Shown: in pieces, positions 44,901 through 56,100 of the stretch
Layout: each line of letters opens with the position of its first letter
How positions within the stretch are numbered: the stretch's first letter is position 1
Assembly (NCBI RefSeq): GCF_036588685.1
Contig: NC_086373.1
Span: 54,195,164-54,259,163 of the forward strand
Origin: Mytilus trossulus
Lineage: Eukaryota > Mollusca > Bivalvia > Mytilida > Mytilidae
Direction: 5' to 3'
Length of the DNA: 64,000 bases
The notes under the pieces: model-generated
What the model was told of the DNA's origin: nothing
Seen by the model: only the letters and a program-made list of their open reading frames with translations
Database searches by the model: none
Made by a program: the position numbers and the translations under genes

Positions 44901-46105
44901 TCTGGCGTACTAAATTATAATCCTGGTACCTTTGATAACTAATTAAGAAGCAGCTATATAGTCTGTCATGTATTTTCGATACAATATATTTTCTTGAATT
45001 TTTATAAATAAGTCCGTCAGTTTAACTTTTTTTAAATGTATCATATCGGGTCCTCTATTACCAACTGTACGGTATGCTCTTGTCTCATAATGAAAGGTGG
45101 CCTATAATTGCATAAATCTAATGCGTTTGAACTCTGGTTGTTTCATTGACAATTAAACCATATCTTCTGATTTTGATATATTTTTGATATATACCTTTAT
45201 TTTATTATATCAGTTTTTAACCTAGCATTGGTTTTTATAATAAAACTGTATATTTTTAAATTAAATACCTAAAACTATTATAAATATGGTTTTCATTTGA
45301 AAGACCTTCGATAGAACTATATGCATTTTTATCTATGTATGCAGTGTCTATGACCGGTTTATATACACATCTCTCTGAAACTGAAACTAACAGATTTTAA
45401 TGTGTCGCAAACCTGTTCTAAACTTTTTTGAATAATATGTCGTATATATGTTCTAAACTATCAGAATTATTTCGAGGGTAGCACTCACAAATTTCTAAAT
45501 ATGATCTTGAGAAGAGCAGCTCTAAAAAGTAAAATCACAAAAATACTGAACTCAGAGGTCTAAATGACCGCCAAATGTTAAGTGAGGTTGAAACTTATCC
45601 AATCCATAATTAGAAATGGAAAGATCATTGAAAGAAGTTTTTCGAAAAAAAACCCATTAGAAATATTAAACCCTAAGATTTCTTTAGAGTCATTTTTTTG
45701 TTATATTAGAGATACATAAGAAACCCAGAACGTTCGTTTAATCTTACAAAAATGTCTTCAAAGATCTAAACAAGGATATCGTTTTCCATACAAATTTGTA
45801 TTTAAGATTTCAAAGAAGATAGACTTGTTTGGATGGAACATGGCAACGGTGATTTAAAATCTTCCAATTTTGACGGAACAGATGTAATTAAAATATTCAG
45901 CACGAATACGATAAAGGCAAATGGAGAAATTTCTGTACATGGTAGCACGACATACTGTGCAAATGATCGTAACATATTAAGCGTCGAAGTATTAGCAAAA
46001 ACAACAGCAAAAGTAATTCATACAGATTCAGGAAGAATTTTGGGTGTATTTTATTATAAAGAAAAAGGTAAGGTAATACACGACGAATCTTTGTGTATTC
46101 AATAA
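38976..46105 (+). CDS. Secreted stand-alone YWTD six-bladed propeller (LDL-receptor class B repeats), five exons
   Basis: Exons 38976-39048, 40203-40377, 41575-41787, 42318-42439 and 45807-46105 have GT-AG borders (GTGAGC, GTATGT, GTTTGT, GTATGT donors), and intron phases 1, 2, 2 and 1 fit at every junction. The sum is 882 bases, 293 residues. Exon 1 encodes a signal peptide (KLVFNQLMIIVCLIS). The rest holds about 269 residues with six class-B blades: MDYDYTNKYMYF, VAIDPVYNHVYWT, LALDHKKRWLYY, LSIDFKEDRLVWM, and two weaker ones, ISVHG-TTYCANDR and LGVFYYKEKG. YWTD propellers bind protein ligands in LDL-receptor relatives; here no EGF, LDL-A or membrane segment follows, so the product may be a secreted binder. 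AATAAA lies at the stop and again at about 46124. A good donor at 46068 (AAAG|GTAAGG) means a longer form is possible. Confidence 0.75.
39420..39600. repeat. T-rich low-complexity tract in intron 1 of the YWTD gene
   Basis: Long T runs are interrupted by ATTATTATT and TTTATTTT words. No function can be read from it. Confidence 0.9.
40395..40575. repeat. Fragment of a mussel interspersed repeat in intron 2 region
   Basis: CAGTCGGGTTCATGTTGCTCAGTC, GTTATAGGGGCTGCTCCCC, GTCGTTGTCAGAGTATTTTCGACT and ATATCTTTCGCCCCTCTT follow the same order as parts of 28615-28862 and 61860-61920. A (GT)n run is at 40699-40711. Confidence 0.6.
41795..42200. repeat. Two repeat fragments in intron 3 of the YWTD gene
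   Basis: At 41801-41885 lies the core repeat (AGACGAAACGCGAGTCAGGCG, then ATAATCCTGGTACCTTTGATAAC). At 42095-42200 lies AGCTGAACGACGCCTCCGGGTGCGGG, CTCGCTGCATTGAAGACATATTGG, also found at 6490-6540 (inverted) and 55270-55330. Confidence 0.65.
43692..44475 (+). repeat. Full-length GCTCACCTGGCCC repeat inside intron 4 of the YWTD gene
   Basis: It begins CGCTCACCTGGCCCGAAGG and ends GAGCGACACAGGCTCTTTAGAGCCTCTAG. In between it includes GGCGTCCGGCGTCGTCGTCC and GACCCGGCCAACCAACCAAGATGGCC. The second half echoes the first (GTCAATTGTTAAC, then ACTGGGCCAAG), which suggests an internal duplication. The 57100-57880 copy matches nearly throughout. Frames inside were not annotated. Confidence 0.85.
44750..44955 (+). 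repeat. ACGAAACGCGCG core repeat
   Basis: The order is CTAATCCCAGGCATAGATTACC, TTAGCCGTATTTGGCACAACTTT, CAACTTTGTACTTGTTTGGC, GAGCGTCACTGATGAGTCTT, then GACGAAACGCGCGTCTGGCG, TATAATCCTGGTACCTTTGAT. It matches 62205-62390 and, inverted, 60400-60480 plus 59935-60015. Confidence 0.8.
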
Positions 46106-46189
46106 AAAATACAAAATGGATCACAATAAATCTAACATGGATACCAGAAATGAAATTTGAACACGAAACGTGCGTTACGTGTTCAAAAT

Positions 46190-46440
46190 ATTCATAAAAG
46201 AGGGACGAAAGACAACAAAGGGACAGTCAAACTCGTAAATCTAAAACAAACTGACAACGCCATGGCTAAAAATGAAAAAAACAAACAGAAAAACAATAGT
46301 ACACATGACACAACATAGAAAACTAAAGAATAAACAACACGAACCCCACCAAAAACTAGGGGTGATCTCAGGTGCTCCGGAAGGGTAAGCAGATCCTGCT
46401 CCACATGCGGCACCCGTCGTGTTGCTTATGTGATTACAAA
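46190..46440 (+). repeat. Mussel interspersed repeat (GGCACCCGTCGTGTTGC family)
   Basis: AGAGGGACGAAAGACAACAAAGG, CTGACAACGCCATGGCTAAAA, CTAGGGGTGATCTCAGGTGC and AGATCCTGCTCCACATG follow one another. It is the inverse of 28615-28862 and starts 85 bases after the YWTD gene's stop codon. Confidence 0.75.
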
Positions 46441-46496
46441 TCCGGTAAATAGTCTAATTCGGTAGGTCAAATTCATGAAAGGGAAGGGGATTGTAG

Positions 46497-47294
46497 TTAC
46501 GACGTAAGGAACATATCCGATATCATTTGTGAAAAGGTTATTCCATAACGGTCAACCAACTCGTGATGGCGTCCGTAAAATTTACGAAGGGATGATTTCA
46601 ACTTCACCATTTGGAACTCTTGGTTTAATAGCTTCCTTGTGAGCAGTAACCCTCTATCAAGAAAATCATGATAGGAAATGCAAGCACGGGAATATCGTAT
46701 CAATTGGGAGATATATACCCCGTATGCAGGTGCTGCTGGAATGTTGCTACTTAGAAATGGAAAGTTCACAATTGGAAAGCTGAAATCATCTCTTTTGTCG
46801 TAAAGTTTTGTCTTCAACCGACCCTCAGTGTCAATTTCTAGATGTAAGTCAAGATATGAAGCCGACTTAACTGTATCTGTAGTATCCTTTATCTCCAATT
46901 CGATGGGATAGATGCGATCCACATAGTCACCAAATTTTGAATTGTTTAGTGAAAGAACGTCATCTATATAGCGGAAAGTAGAGTTAAAGGATATTGCTAA
47001 CTTCTTATCTTTCTTCCTAAGAAGTTCCTGTATGAAGTCAGCCTCATAATAATAAAGAAACAAGTCAGCAAGTAGAGGGGCACAGTTTGTTCCCATTGGG
47101 ATGCCGACATTCTGTTGAAAAACACGTCCTCCGAACGTAACAAATATGTTGTCAATCAAGAAATCAAGCATCTTGATAATATCGGTTTCAGAGAATTTTT
47201 TGTTTGAATCAGAATGGTTCTTTACAAAGTATGATTTATCCCTCCCTAAGACAAGATATAAGTGACGCTCGAATAAACAAATGTTAGAGGCCAA
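46497..47294 (-). CDS. Penelope-like reverse transcriptase fragment
   Basis: The open frame of 265 residues contains an RT palm with VGIPMGTNCAPLLADLFLYY (about 94-113), FRYIDDVLSLNN (about 137-148, catalytic YIDD) and SASYLDLHLEIDTEGRLKT (about 171-189), then a conserved tail YSRACISYHDFLDRGLLLTR. This style is typical of a reverse transcriptase abundant in bivalve genomes that I attribute to Penelope-like elements; the class is less sure than the RT call. The N-terminal RT motifs and any GIY-YIG endonuclease are absent, and the frame's start is not a convincing ATG, so it is a 5'-truncated but otherwise intact copy. It is unrelated in degree of decay to the old copy at 32245-33480. Confidence 0.75.
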   Translation of the reverse strand: MASNICLFERHLYLVLGRDKSYFVKNHSDSNKKFSETDIIKMLDFLIDNIFVTFGGRVFQQNVGIPMGTNCAPLLADLFLYYYEADFIQELLRKKDKKLAISFNSTFRYIDDVLSLNNSKFGDYVDRIYPIELEIKDTTDTVKSASYLDLHLEIDTEGRLKTKLYDKRDDFSFPIVNFPFLSSNIPAAPAYGVYISQLIRYSRACISYHDFLDRGLLLTRKLLNQEFQMVKLKSSLRKFYGRHHELVDRYGITFSQMISDMFLTS

Positions 47295-47440
47295 AATATA
47301 AGAAGAGTATTGAAAATTGGATGGACACAGAACCTTAATTTTAATTTTGCATCGAAAAATAACACAATTAGATTGTATGATATAAAAACTGGTAAGGAGT
47401 TGTATAATTTAACAAAGTGGGAGCAAACATTCATGGCCAC

Positions 47441-48290
47441 TCTAGGATTTTCAACAGAGTAATCCTCATACCATATAATCGGCTATAAACCCAGACATCA
47501 AACATGTGAAACAATTTACACTGTCTATTCAAATACTTCACAAAATATCATAACTTTGCATCAACCAAGTGATTTGAAACACAAGAAGTAAAACTATTAG
47601 CTGGTTGATGTTTTCTTATTTGAATATAGACGTGTATTAGACATAGTGACTATGATTCTGTCTTGTAATATAATTGTTGTCTCACTTTTGTTAAATGTAT
47701 TTGAACTGCTGTTTCTTTCTGGTTTTCGATAACTAAAACTAACTGAAGTTGTTGAGGTTTTACATGTTTGACCAGAAATTGAAACTCGTTACCTACTGAT
47801 TTAAAGTTGTTATTCATTAAATATAACCTTGACGATGTTTTATTTTTTTTAATTTGGGTTGGTAAGGTTTTACAGACATACAGACATATAAGAATATGTC
47901 AAACGATAAACATGTACCATTCTCAACATTTTGTATTACAACACACACTATTAACCAAACTAACCGTATGCTAGTGTATATCATAGTGACGGCAACTAAT
48001 CAATGAATTCGGTAATGGCTATTCTTTATACATGTTATATATATTTTCTTTTATATCATAAACGTATACATTTTACTGTAATAAATGGATGCTTTATGAA
48101 ATTTGTATTATTATCTTGTGAGATAAATACAGAATACATTTTTAAACGAAGACAGCAACCTTTTTTTTTTATACAAGTTGACTTGTGACTCATGCCACAT
48201 CTTTATATTCATCATATCGATTTATACAGAAATTTATCATCCTCATAAAATACATTTAAAGATATTATTATAATAATACATTAGAATAAC
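47441..48290. other. No gene recognised
   Basis: AT-rich sequence with a single 61-codon frame (48003-48188) that shows no domain. Confidence 0.4.
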
Positions 48291-48560
48291 TATAGGTCAA
48301 CACGGAGCGTTGGTTCAAACCGAACTGGAAGCTATAGAACGACTCAAATAACTAGTGTAAACCCATTCAAACGGGAAAAACCAACGATTTAATCTATATT
48401 ATAAACGAGAACCGAGAATTAACTCATGAGCCACAACAACAAATGACAAACACTAAACAACATGATCCTGAAAAAGAACAGGTGCATAAAAATTCAGCAT
48501 GGTTAAACGTTTTACAAGCGCCAACCTTCACTCTAACCTGAGCGAGAAGTGTAATAATAT
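48290..48560. repeat. Diverged copy of the 50320-50700 repeat
   Basis: ACTATAGGTCAACACGGAGCG, CCATTCAAACGGGAAAAACCAACG, AAATGACAAACACTAAACAACATG and GCCAACCTTCACTCTAACCTGAG are in the same order as in 50395-50655. A short leading piece of the same family (GATGTGGTATGAGTGCAAATGAGACAACTC) is at 49275-49310 and another at 58555-58590. Confidence 0.6.
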
Positions 48561-50319
48561 CACATAAAACACACATTCAACACATTGATTGTAATAATTG
48601 ACTTTCCTAGCAACATTTGACTTAAGACATCATGTTAATGTGCATGTAGTTGTTTTCAGTTCTCTTCTGTTTCCTCCTTTTTAATCTGAGTAGCTACATA
48701 ATTTCCATAATCGATGGGAGATGACACGGCGAATAACCTTTTTCTAAAATTTGAAGGTGAGTAAAATTATTTTAAACAATTTATACAAAGGAGAATGGTA
48801 GAATTAAAAATAAATAAATATCAAATGAATTGATAAATTGTCAGTGGCAAGTATTTGATGTTTATTCAGGAAAAGAATATAATCAACAATTATCTAAAAA
48901 TGATATGCTATTCAAGGTAGGTCATGAGATCTTGTAAATGGGATCATTTTTGTAACGGACAAAAAAAACCTCATGGATTCCTAAGCCAGTTAATGAAAGT
49001 CACTTAGTGCGAGGAAGACGTTCAGGGATAGCATTATCTCTATATCCCTATCTTTCCTTCAGGCTGTACAAATATAAGGCGATGTTTTATATCACGTGAA
49101 AATATTTTCAACGTAGACGTAGCTATAAAATTCGACGGCACGTAAACAAATAAAATAGTTGGAGAGACGTAGCTATAACATTCGATGTCAAGTAAACGAG
49201 TAAAATAACTTGAGATGCGTTCCGATCCTATAATCGATATGTAAAAGAGTAAACTAAGTAATTGTATAGATATAAGAAGATGTGGTATGAGTGCAAATGA
49301 GACAACTCTCGAACCACGTCACAATTTATAAACGTAGTTTTTTCTTTACTTTAACTGTTGGGGAATGATTGGAAAATCGGTATTCGTTTTATAAATATAT
49401 TTTTTTCTTTCTATTGCCATACACGTAACATCATTGCATAAGGGAATTAATCCCAAATGTACTTTAAATCACATTGTTCGCATATTCTGTTATCTCTGTG
49501 CTTTTTTTCGATCTGCCATATTCAATTCAAAATTGTTGAATTCCAATAAACCGATGGTAAATAAAAAAGGATATTGTCCACATTAAAATAATGTTTATAT
49601 CAACTATTGTTATTTGATATCAAAACTTGTATTTCCGGTCAAGTCATAAAAATGTTATTTATCAAGCTTATATTCCACACCTTCTTTTAACGGTAACTAC
49701 TTTATCATATAATTCAAACATTATCTTCATCATTTTAGTATCACTATGTTTGGAAAACGTCATACATACATCTGTAGTATTGCCTGAGTTCTTACATCTT
49801 CTGTAGTGATACAGTATAACATTGTGTGATCGGAGCATAATCCTGTAACAGATTAAAAATTCTTACAATTTAGAGAAATGCGAATGAATAATTGTAATGG
49901 AAATTGTATCTTCAATTTTAATTTTAAGGGTAACAAAACAACACAAATACAATGAAAACTAGATGTTGTTATACGACTATATTCTACAATATGTATAGGC
50001 TTATTGACAATATATATACTTAACAAGTCATTTCATTTTGTATTTTGATAATAAACATTCCATCTCAAGTCGTTCGGATTTGTTTGTGTTTTTGTCTGTT
50101 TGATAGTCATGCTATTCTCGGACTCCCTGAGACCATCCCCTTTGGAAATCTAAGGACGCCATCACGATTTGTCGACCGTAACAGAATATACCTTTCATAG
50201 ATGACGACGGATGTGGTTATATATGAAAGCCAGATTGCAATTTAATCCTTTTTTAAATAGCTAACGATTAAAAAGCCTTCCAAGTTTGTTTTTTTTTAGA
50301 AACAGAAACACCACAATTG

Positions 50320-50700
50320 GGTAATATAAAAAAGAAGGTGTGGTATGATTGCCAATGAGACAACTATCCACAAAAGACCAAAATGACACAAACATTAATA
50401 ACTATAGGTCACCGCACGGCCTTCAACAATGAACAAAGCCCATACCGCATAGTCAGCTATAAAAGGCCCCGATTAGACAATGTAAAACTATTCAAACGAG
50501 AAAACTGATGGCCTTATTTATGTAAAAAAATGAACGAAAAACAAATATGTAAGACATAAACAAACGACAACCACTAAATTACAGGCTCCTGACTTGGGAC
50601 AGGCACATACATAAATAAACATGTTAGCGGGATCCCAACCCTCTCCCTAACCTGGGACAGTGGTATAACAATACAACATAAGAACGAACTATAAAAATCA
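50320..50700 (+). repeat. Mussel interspersed repeat (GTGGTATGATTGCCAATGAGAC family)
   Basis: GAAGGTGTGGTATGATTGCC, GGTCACCGCACGGCCTTCAAC, CCCATACCGCATAGTCAGC, AAAAGGCCCCGA, AGGCTCCTGACTTGGGACAGG, GTTAGCGGGATCCCAACCCTC. It has the most complete block order of this family in the window. The start is also seen inverted at 63820-63900 and, as short leading pieces, at 3945, 49275 and 58555. Confidence 0.8.
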
Positions 50701-50810
50701 GTTGAAAAAGGCTTCACTCATCAGATAGACAAAAAATCCAGGTGGAAGTGGCCAGGTATTTCTTAAATTGTATTTGCTTTTCATTAAGTTTGTTAATAGT
50801 AATAGTTGTA

Positions 50811-51145
50811 ATAGTTTAAATGTTAATAGTTTCAAAAATACACCAATGAAAGCCCAGTTTAAACCAAGTTTTTGTGGGAAGATGAAATTTGTCATGCCCT
50901 GGTTTGTAATGTATGTTTTGTGGACTGATTTCTGTTTCACAGTCCGAATATTAATATTCACACCAGAAATTATTATAGTTTTTTTCAACCTCTTTGTCGA
51001 AATAACTCTGTGATTCAATTTAACGAACAAGTTACATAAATGTCAATAGTTTCAAAAAGACACAACTGAAAGCCCAGTTTAAACCAAGTTTTAGTGGGAA
51101 TATGAACAATGTCATGCCCTAGTTTGTAATATTTTTTTGTAGACA
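50811..51145 (+). repeat. Local direct duplication of about 110 bp
   Basis: CAATGAAAGCCCAGTTTAAACC-type sequence at 50815-50935 recurs at 51040-51145 with about 85 percent identity by eye. Frames on both strands here show no domain. Confidence 0.8.
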
Positions 51146-51970
51146 TGGATAAAAAATATAATGTTTCACCGTTTTAACTGTTGAAATTCAAAACATTATA
51201 CGATACTGGCGGACTACATGCATATTGACATGTATGACATAAACAATTATCTATGAAAGTTATGAAAAGAAGATGATTGAACCCTTTTAAACATTTTTTT
51301 CTACCTGTGCTACCTTAATGTTTCTTTAGTGTGATTTGTTTACTGTTGATTGTAATTTTATCTTTCTCGTTTTTTGCCATTTGGCAGTCAGTTTATGTTC
51401 ATGTATTCTTTTTTAATTAAGCATCTATTGACACTTTTTTTTTTTATCTCTCCCCGCAAGTCTGATCAGACCAATAAAGACTGAGAAGTGACGCTCGAAT
51501 AAATTAAGTCCAAATCTTAAAACCATTAAGTACCTGGAGCAGAAATTTTGATTTCGAAAACATTCTTCACTTCAAATTAATGGCACAAAGAAGAACAACA
51601 AGCTAGAAAATGGTAGTTTTTGAGTGAGGACGTCATTATTTTATCTTAATGGGAAATCACCTTTCTGAAATATTTTTTTTAATTTTTCATTATTTATGGT
51701 TCTATAAAAGCTCTGCCTTATATGAGTTCAATAACGAATTAGTACGTAGGAATTTACAATTAGTACTTAATTGAATACCGGCAATCTGTTAAACAGTCAA
51801 CCCACCAAACTCAACAAATTTGTTGTACAAAATATGTCCATCATTTTTATGAAATTATCGTTGATGGGAGGGTATTTATATCATACTTTACGTTTGAGGG
51901 TATTTCATTTTCGAATGACTTACAGTGACTTGTTGTTTACATACTTCGTTATAATGTCTTTATTGGATAT

Positions 51971-52481
51971 GTTCTGGACCATATGAGTATTTGGATCATT
52001 CGCGTATGGTCGGACCATATACGTATACTTATATGGTCCGACCATAAGCGTATGGTCCGACCTTACGCGTATGGTCGGACCATATGAATATAATACTTGT
52101 TTGGTTATTAACAGGCCGGACCATAATGAACATTTGGACCATATAGGTATATATTTTCTTAAATTACATTATAAAAGTTTAAAAATACAAAAAATTTATC
52201 AATAATAAAACAATCATGGTTACATGACAATGTATTATTTTTATAATTCAAATTCTGCGTAAAAAATAAATATTGACGCCATTGTTAGTTTTCATCGCTA
52301 ATAACATTCTTGCATTCTGGCTCTGGGTGACATTTACTTCCACACGGTAGCATAGATTTTGTATTTACATACCCAAAGTAAACTGTAACAGAGTGTTAAT
52401 TACCCCGACCATATGAGTATAATTATACCCATATGGTCATGACCATACGCGAATGGTAAAAATACTCATATGGTCCGGAAC
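51971..52481. mobile_element. Inverted-repeat element built of ATGGTCsGACCAT palindromes
   Basis: The ends GTTCTGGACCATATGAGTAT and, inverted, GTTCCGGACCATATGAGTAT start terminal inverted repeats of roughly 70 bp that both continue with CATTCGCGTATGGTC. Inside each arm the motif GGTCCGACCAT or GGTCGGACCAT is repeated several times in both orientations. The flank GATAT on the left and GATAT after one extra A on the right may be a 5-bp target duplication. The 370-bp interior is AT-rich and non-coding. This looks like a MITE. Confidence 0.75.
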
Positions 52482-52653
52482 AGATATATTTCACATATAA
52501 CATCTCTACGTTTTTCCGATTCACTGCATTAAATATATGAGTTTCAATAAAACACCTTTTTAAGATGTAGAACTATTATATATTAAACAGTGCACTTATA
52601 TACCAAACAAAAATAATCAAAAGCAAATACAATTTAACAAATACAAACTCATC

Positions 52654-52833
52654 AAATGTATTTAAGAATTGAATGCTTCTTTTTGTAAATTTATTGGGGT
52701 GTAAAAGCGTTGACCGAAGTACATTTTGTATGAAGCGCGGAAGCGCTTCATTCTAAAAATGTGCACACGGTCAACGCTTTTACAACCCTATAAAGTTACA
52801 AAAAGAAGCATTCAATACTTATAATTACATTTT
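52654..52833. repeat. 180-bp long imperfect palindrome
   Basis: AAATGTA...GAATGCTTCTTTTTGTAA, GGTGTAAAAGCGTTGACCG and TGAAGCGC on the left pair with their complements on the right, centred near 52743 (GCGCGGAAGCGC). The arms of about 85-90 bp have scattered mismatches. This is probably a foldback or miniature element. Confidence 0.85.
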
Positions 52834-53100
52834 AAGCTATGATCATAAAAACACGAATTTTACAATTTTTGTTTTTTATTCACCTGTGCACTTTAATGTG
52901 GGACCACGTGTTATCATGAATGAAAAGTTTTATTGACTGATGCAATTGCTTACGGAGTAACACGCAATGTCCAGTTAGCCAATCAAAATAAACGGTATTA
53001 TAATGAAACATACATCTAATAGAATTATTATGATTTTTAATTTAAAACACCAGATGCCCTTTATCTACAGTGATCGATTCAAATCAGTTGAAAGGGAAAT

Positions 53101-56100
53101 TTATCCGAAATTCCAAAAACGTGCCAAATACAGATAAAGCAATTTATGCCTGGGGAAAAGAAAAACCTTAGTGTATCGAGTAATTTAGAAACAGAAGATA
53201 TACAGAGCATAAACATATCAATGAAAGTTTAAACATAAATACCTTCGATATCCTTTAATTGGCCACACCACATGGGTATCCACGGTTGCAGTTCTTTTAG
53301 GCATATAAATAGTCTTGAATCGACTGAAAATTGGCTTTGATCCTCGAATATATTTACTGGTTAGTAAAGGTTCGACTCCTGAAACTCCCCAATCTGTTAT
53401 AAAGAATGAAACTCTCAGGGTGAAAGCAGCAGCATCTGGAAAAGCCGGCAACAACTCTGACTAAAGACAAATATATATTGAATTTAAAAAATGACCATTA
53501 GTTCCAATATCGCTTGAAATGAATAGCCTTTTTATTGTTTATGTTATTCATATTCTTATTTTCAAAAAATGAATCAAAATCTATGATAATATTAACAAGT
53601 GTAGAGCATCAACCATTTCCGGGTCGTATTATTTCAACAATTGATTTATTATCAGGGTAAGACATTTGTGTATCTTACTTACGGTAATCCTTTTAAATGC
53701 GAATCAACCTTACTAGCTCTCCGTCTTAATGCCTTAATATAAAGAAATCTCAAATATCAGTATTTGCTAATAATATAGTTGTTATCCATTCCTTTGATGT
53801 TTGACCTTTTGTCATTTGATTCGGGTCTTTCCGTTTTGAATTTTCCTAGGAGTTCAGTATTTTTGTGATTTTACTTTTTATGTCATCCGGCCACTGATCA
53901 AATCCACAACATTTTACAATAGAGATGGGTGTTACTGTAATATCAATGAAGCATAACGGGTACCACTGGTAGACCAGTTACTGTTTAACCTTCTTAAAAA
54001 TGATTAACCTTAAATCTGTGTTTCTGTGTATTAAGTTTGGAGTGATCATTTCTTTTCCGATTCATATTTATTTTATCATGGTTTTAATTATCTATATTGA
54101 TTTTCAAAATATCCTTGGAATATTATTTGTCTTACTTTTTGTTCAACATGTTCAAGTCATACCCTTTTAAAATTGTGTAAAAATTAAATCTGAAAACAAC
54201 ATGACTTACCACTTGATATTTTGCTTGTCAGGAGCAACATATATATGTAGTGGAACACGAAAAGCTCCAAAACATTAGAACAAACATCTATTTCAATAGT
54301 ATTTGAGACAAATAACAATACACGCACTTGTATTCAATGTCTCTGAATTTCAAATATTAAAAAATAAAGGTAACATATGTACACATATAAACTGTCGGAG
54401 TAAATGCTGGGAGTAAAATAAAAGTTCAAGCATCAGAACAGAAGAAACGAATACCATTTAAACAGAGTAAGAAAACAACAGTCTATATAAGGCTATGGTC
54501 TATATGAAACGCCTTTAATATGTATGGCATTTTCCATATATCTATACCAATTTGAAATTCTTTACCTTAAGCATTTCTGTGTATCTTGAGAAGTTTTCAT
54601 GGACAATGTACTCGTCTAAATCTACAACAGCCACAAAACCGAATCCTTGTAAAAGTTCTTTGCATGAATACACTGAGACCTGTTCATCGTGAAGACTTTG
54701 ATGGTAATTCCATTTATGTGGTTCAAAATTGCGATCTAAAAAAGATTGAAAACCTTATCTTTTTTTTAACGCTAGAAATATGTGTCAAACACATTGTGTT
54801 TGAATGATAAAGATATCATATTACGCATACCAGCACTATCAGGCAATTGTCGGAAATGCCATGAACTCATAAGCTTGATATTTCCCTGACAATTATATAT
54901 TATTATTGTGATTATCATGATATTATCAGTGTAGTCAGTTCTCCCCTTAATTAGTTCTATTTGTATTGAAAATCAACATTTATCAAATGAAATCTAAATG
55001 GCGAAAAAGCATTCCTTCTAACGAGAGGGATTGCTAGTTTTACTAAACGTATTGCATGTATTGCTCGGTGTTTGTCTTTATTATATTGGCTACAGGTATA
55101 GGGGGTGGAGATTTCACTAAACTTGTCTAGCCCCGTCGCATTTGTCAGTCTGTCTCAAGTCAGGAACCTCTTGTATTTGCTAGTCTTTTTGTGATTTTTA
55201 ATTTTAGTTCTTTTATATGTTTAGGAGTTAAGTATGGCGTCCATTTTCACAGAGGTAGTACACATTTTTGTTAAGGGGCCAGCTGATGATCCGGTCCGGG
55301 TGCGGGGTTTTCTCGATGTTTCAAAAAGACAATAAAATACAATTTTGAAGTGCTCGAAGTAAATGGAATTTGATTCTAATAGTTATCAAAGTTACCAGAC
55401 TTATACTGAGATACGCAATACGCGCGTTTTGTCTACATAAGACTCATCAGTGAAATTTAGATCAAAAGATTTAGAAAGCCAAAACAAGTACAAAGTGCAA
55501 AACTATTAGCGAACGCATTGGTATATATCAATACCGTAAGATGGGGACATATGCACTTCTTCTAATAAAAAACAACAGCAATGATTTGTAAAAAAGAATC
55601 ATCGCTTTAGTCGTAAATGTAAAGCTCTCTAAAACTTAAATGCCTAAAGGACAGTTTTGACAAATATTTTATACTTTTTTTCATTTAAAACTAAAACCAA
55701 ATATTAAAATTACTTTTTTTTAAATGAAATAATGATGAATTATGTTTTCACATTTTGGACTTTATGGATGTTATGATCTGCATATTATTCCAAAGCACTC
55801 TTGATTACCATTGCTTATATGATGTCCATATTGCACAGTTTTTAGGTTTCTGTGTAGGTTTGCTGAAAATGAATTGTCATTTAAGAGTGTTTAAGTCATC
55901 GTGTTTGGCTTTAACCTATGCTATTTAATTGTATTTTTGACATTTCCCGCAATTGGTTAGGTATGAAGTTATACACAGTTTGTTGTCTTTACCTCTTTTG
56001 AACTTGATCTGTGATTAAGTTATATACGTAACTTTAAGATACATACCAATATTACCAGGTAATTTACATGGAAATGAAATAAGTATGGCAATGCCTTCTC

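Noticed and set aside
46068..46076. Splice donor AAAG|GTAAGG at the end of the YWTD gene's last exon
   Set aside because: The unspliced frame ends soon after with two AATAAA signals and completes six blades; kept only as an alternative.
48715..48756. Short ATG-started exon-like stretch (MGDDTANN) ending in a strong donor AAG|GTGAGT
   Set aside because: No acceptor with matching phase, no homology, and no downstream exon found; one good donor is not enough.
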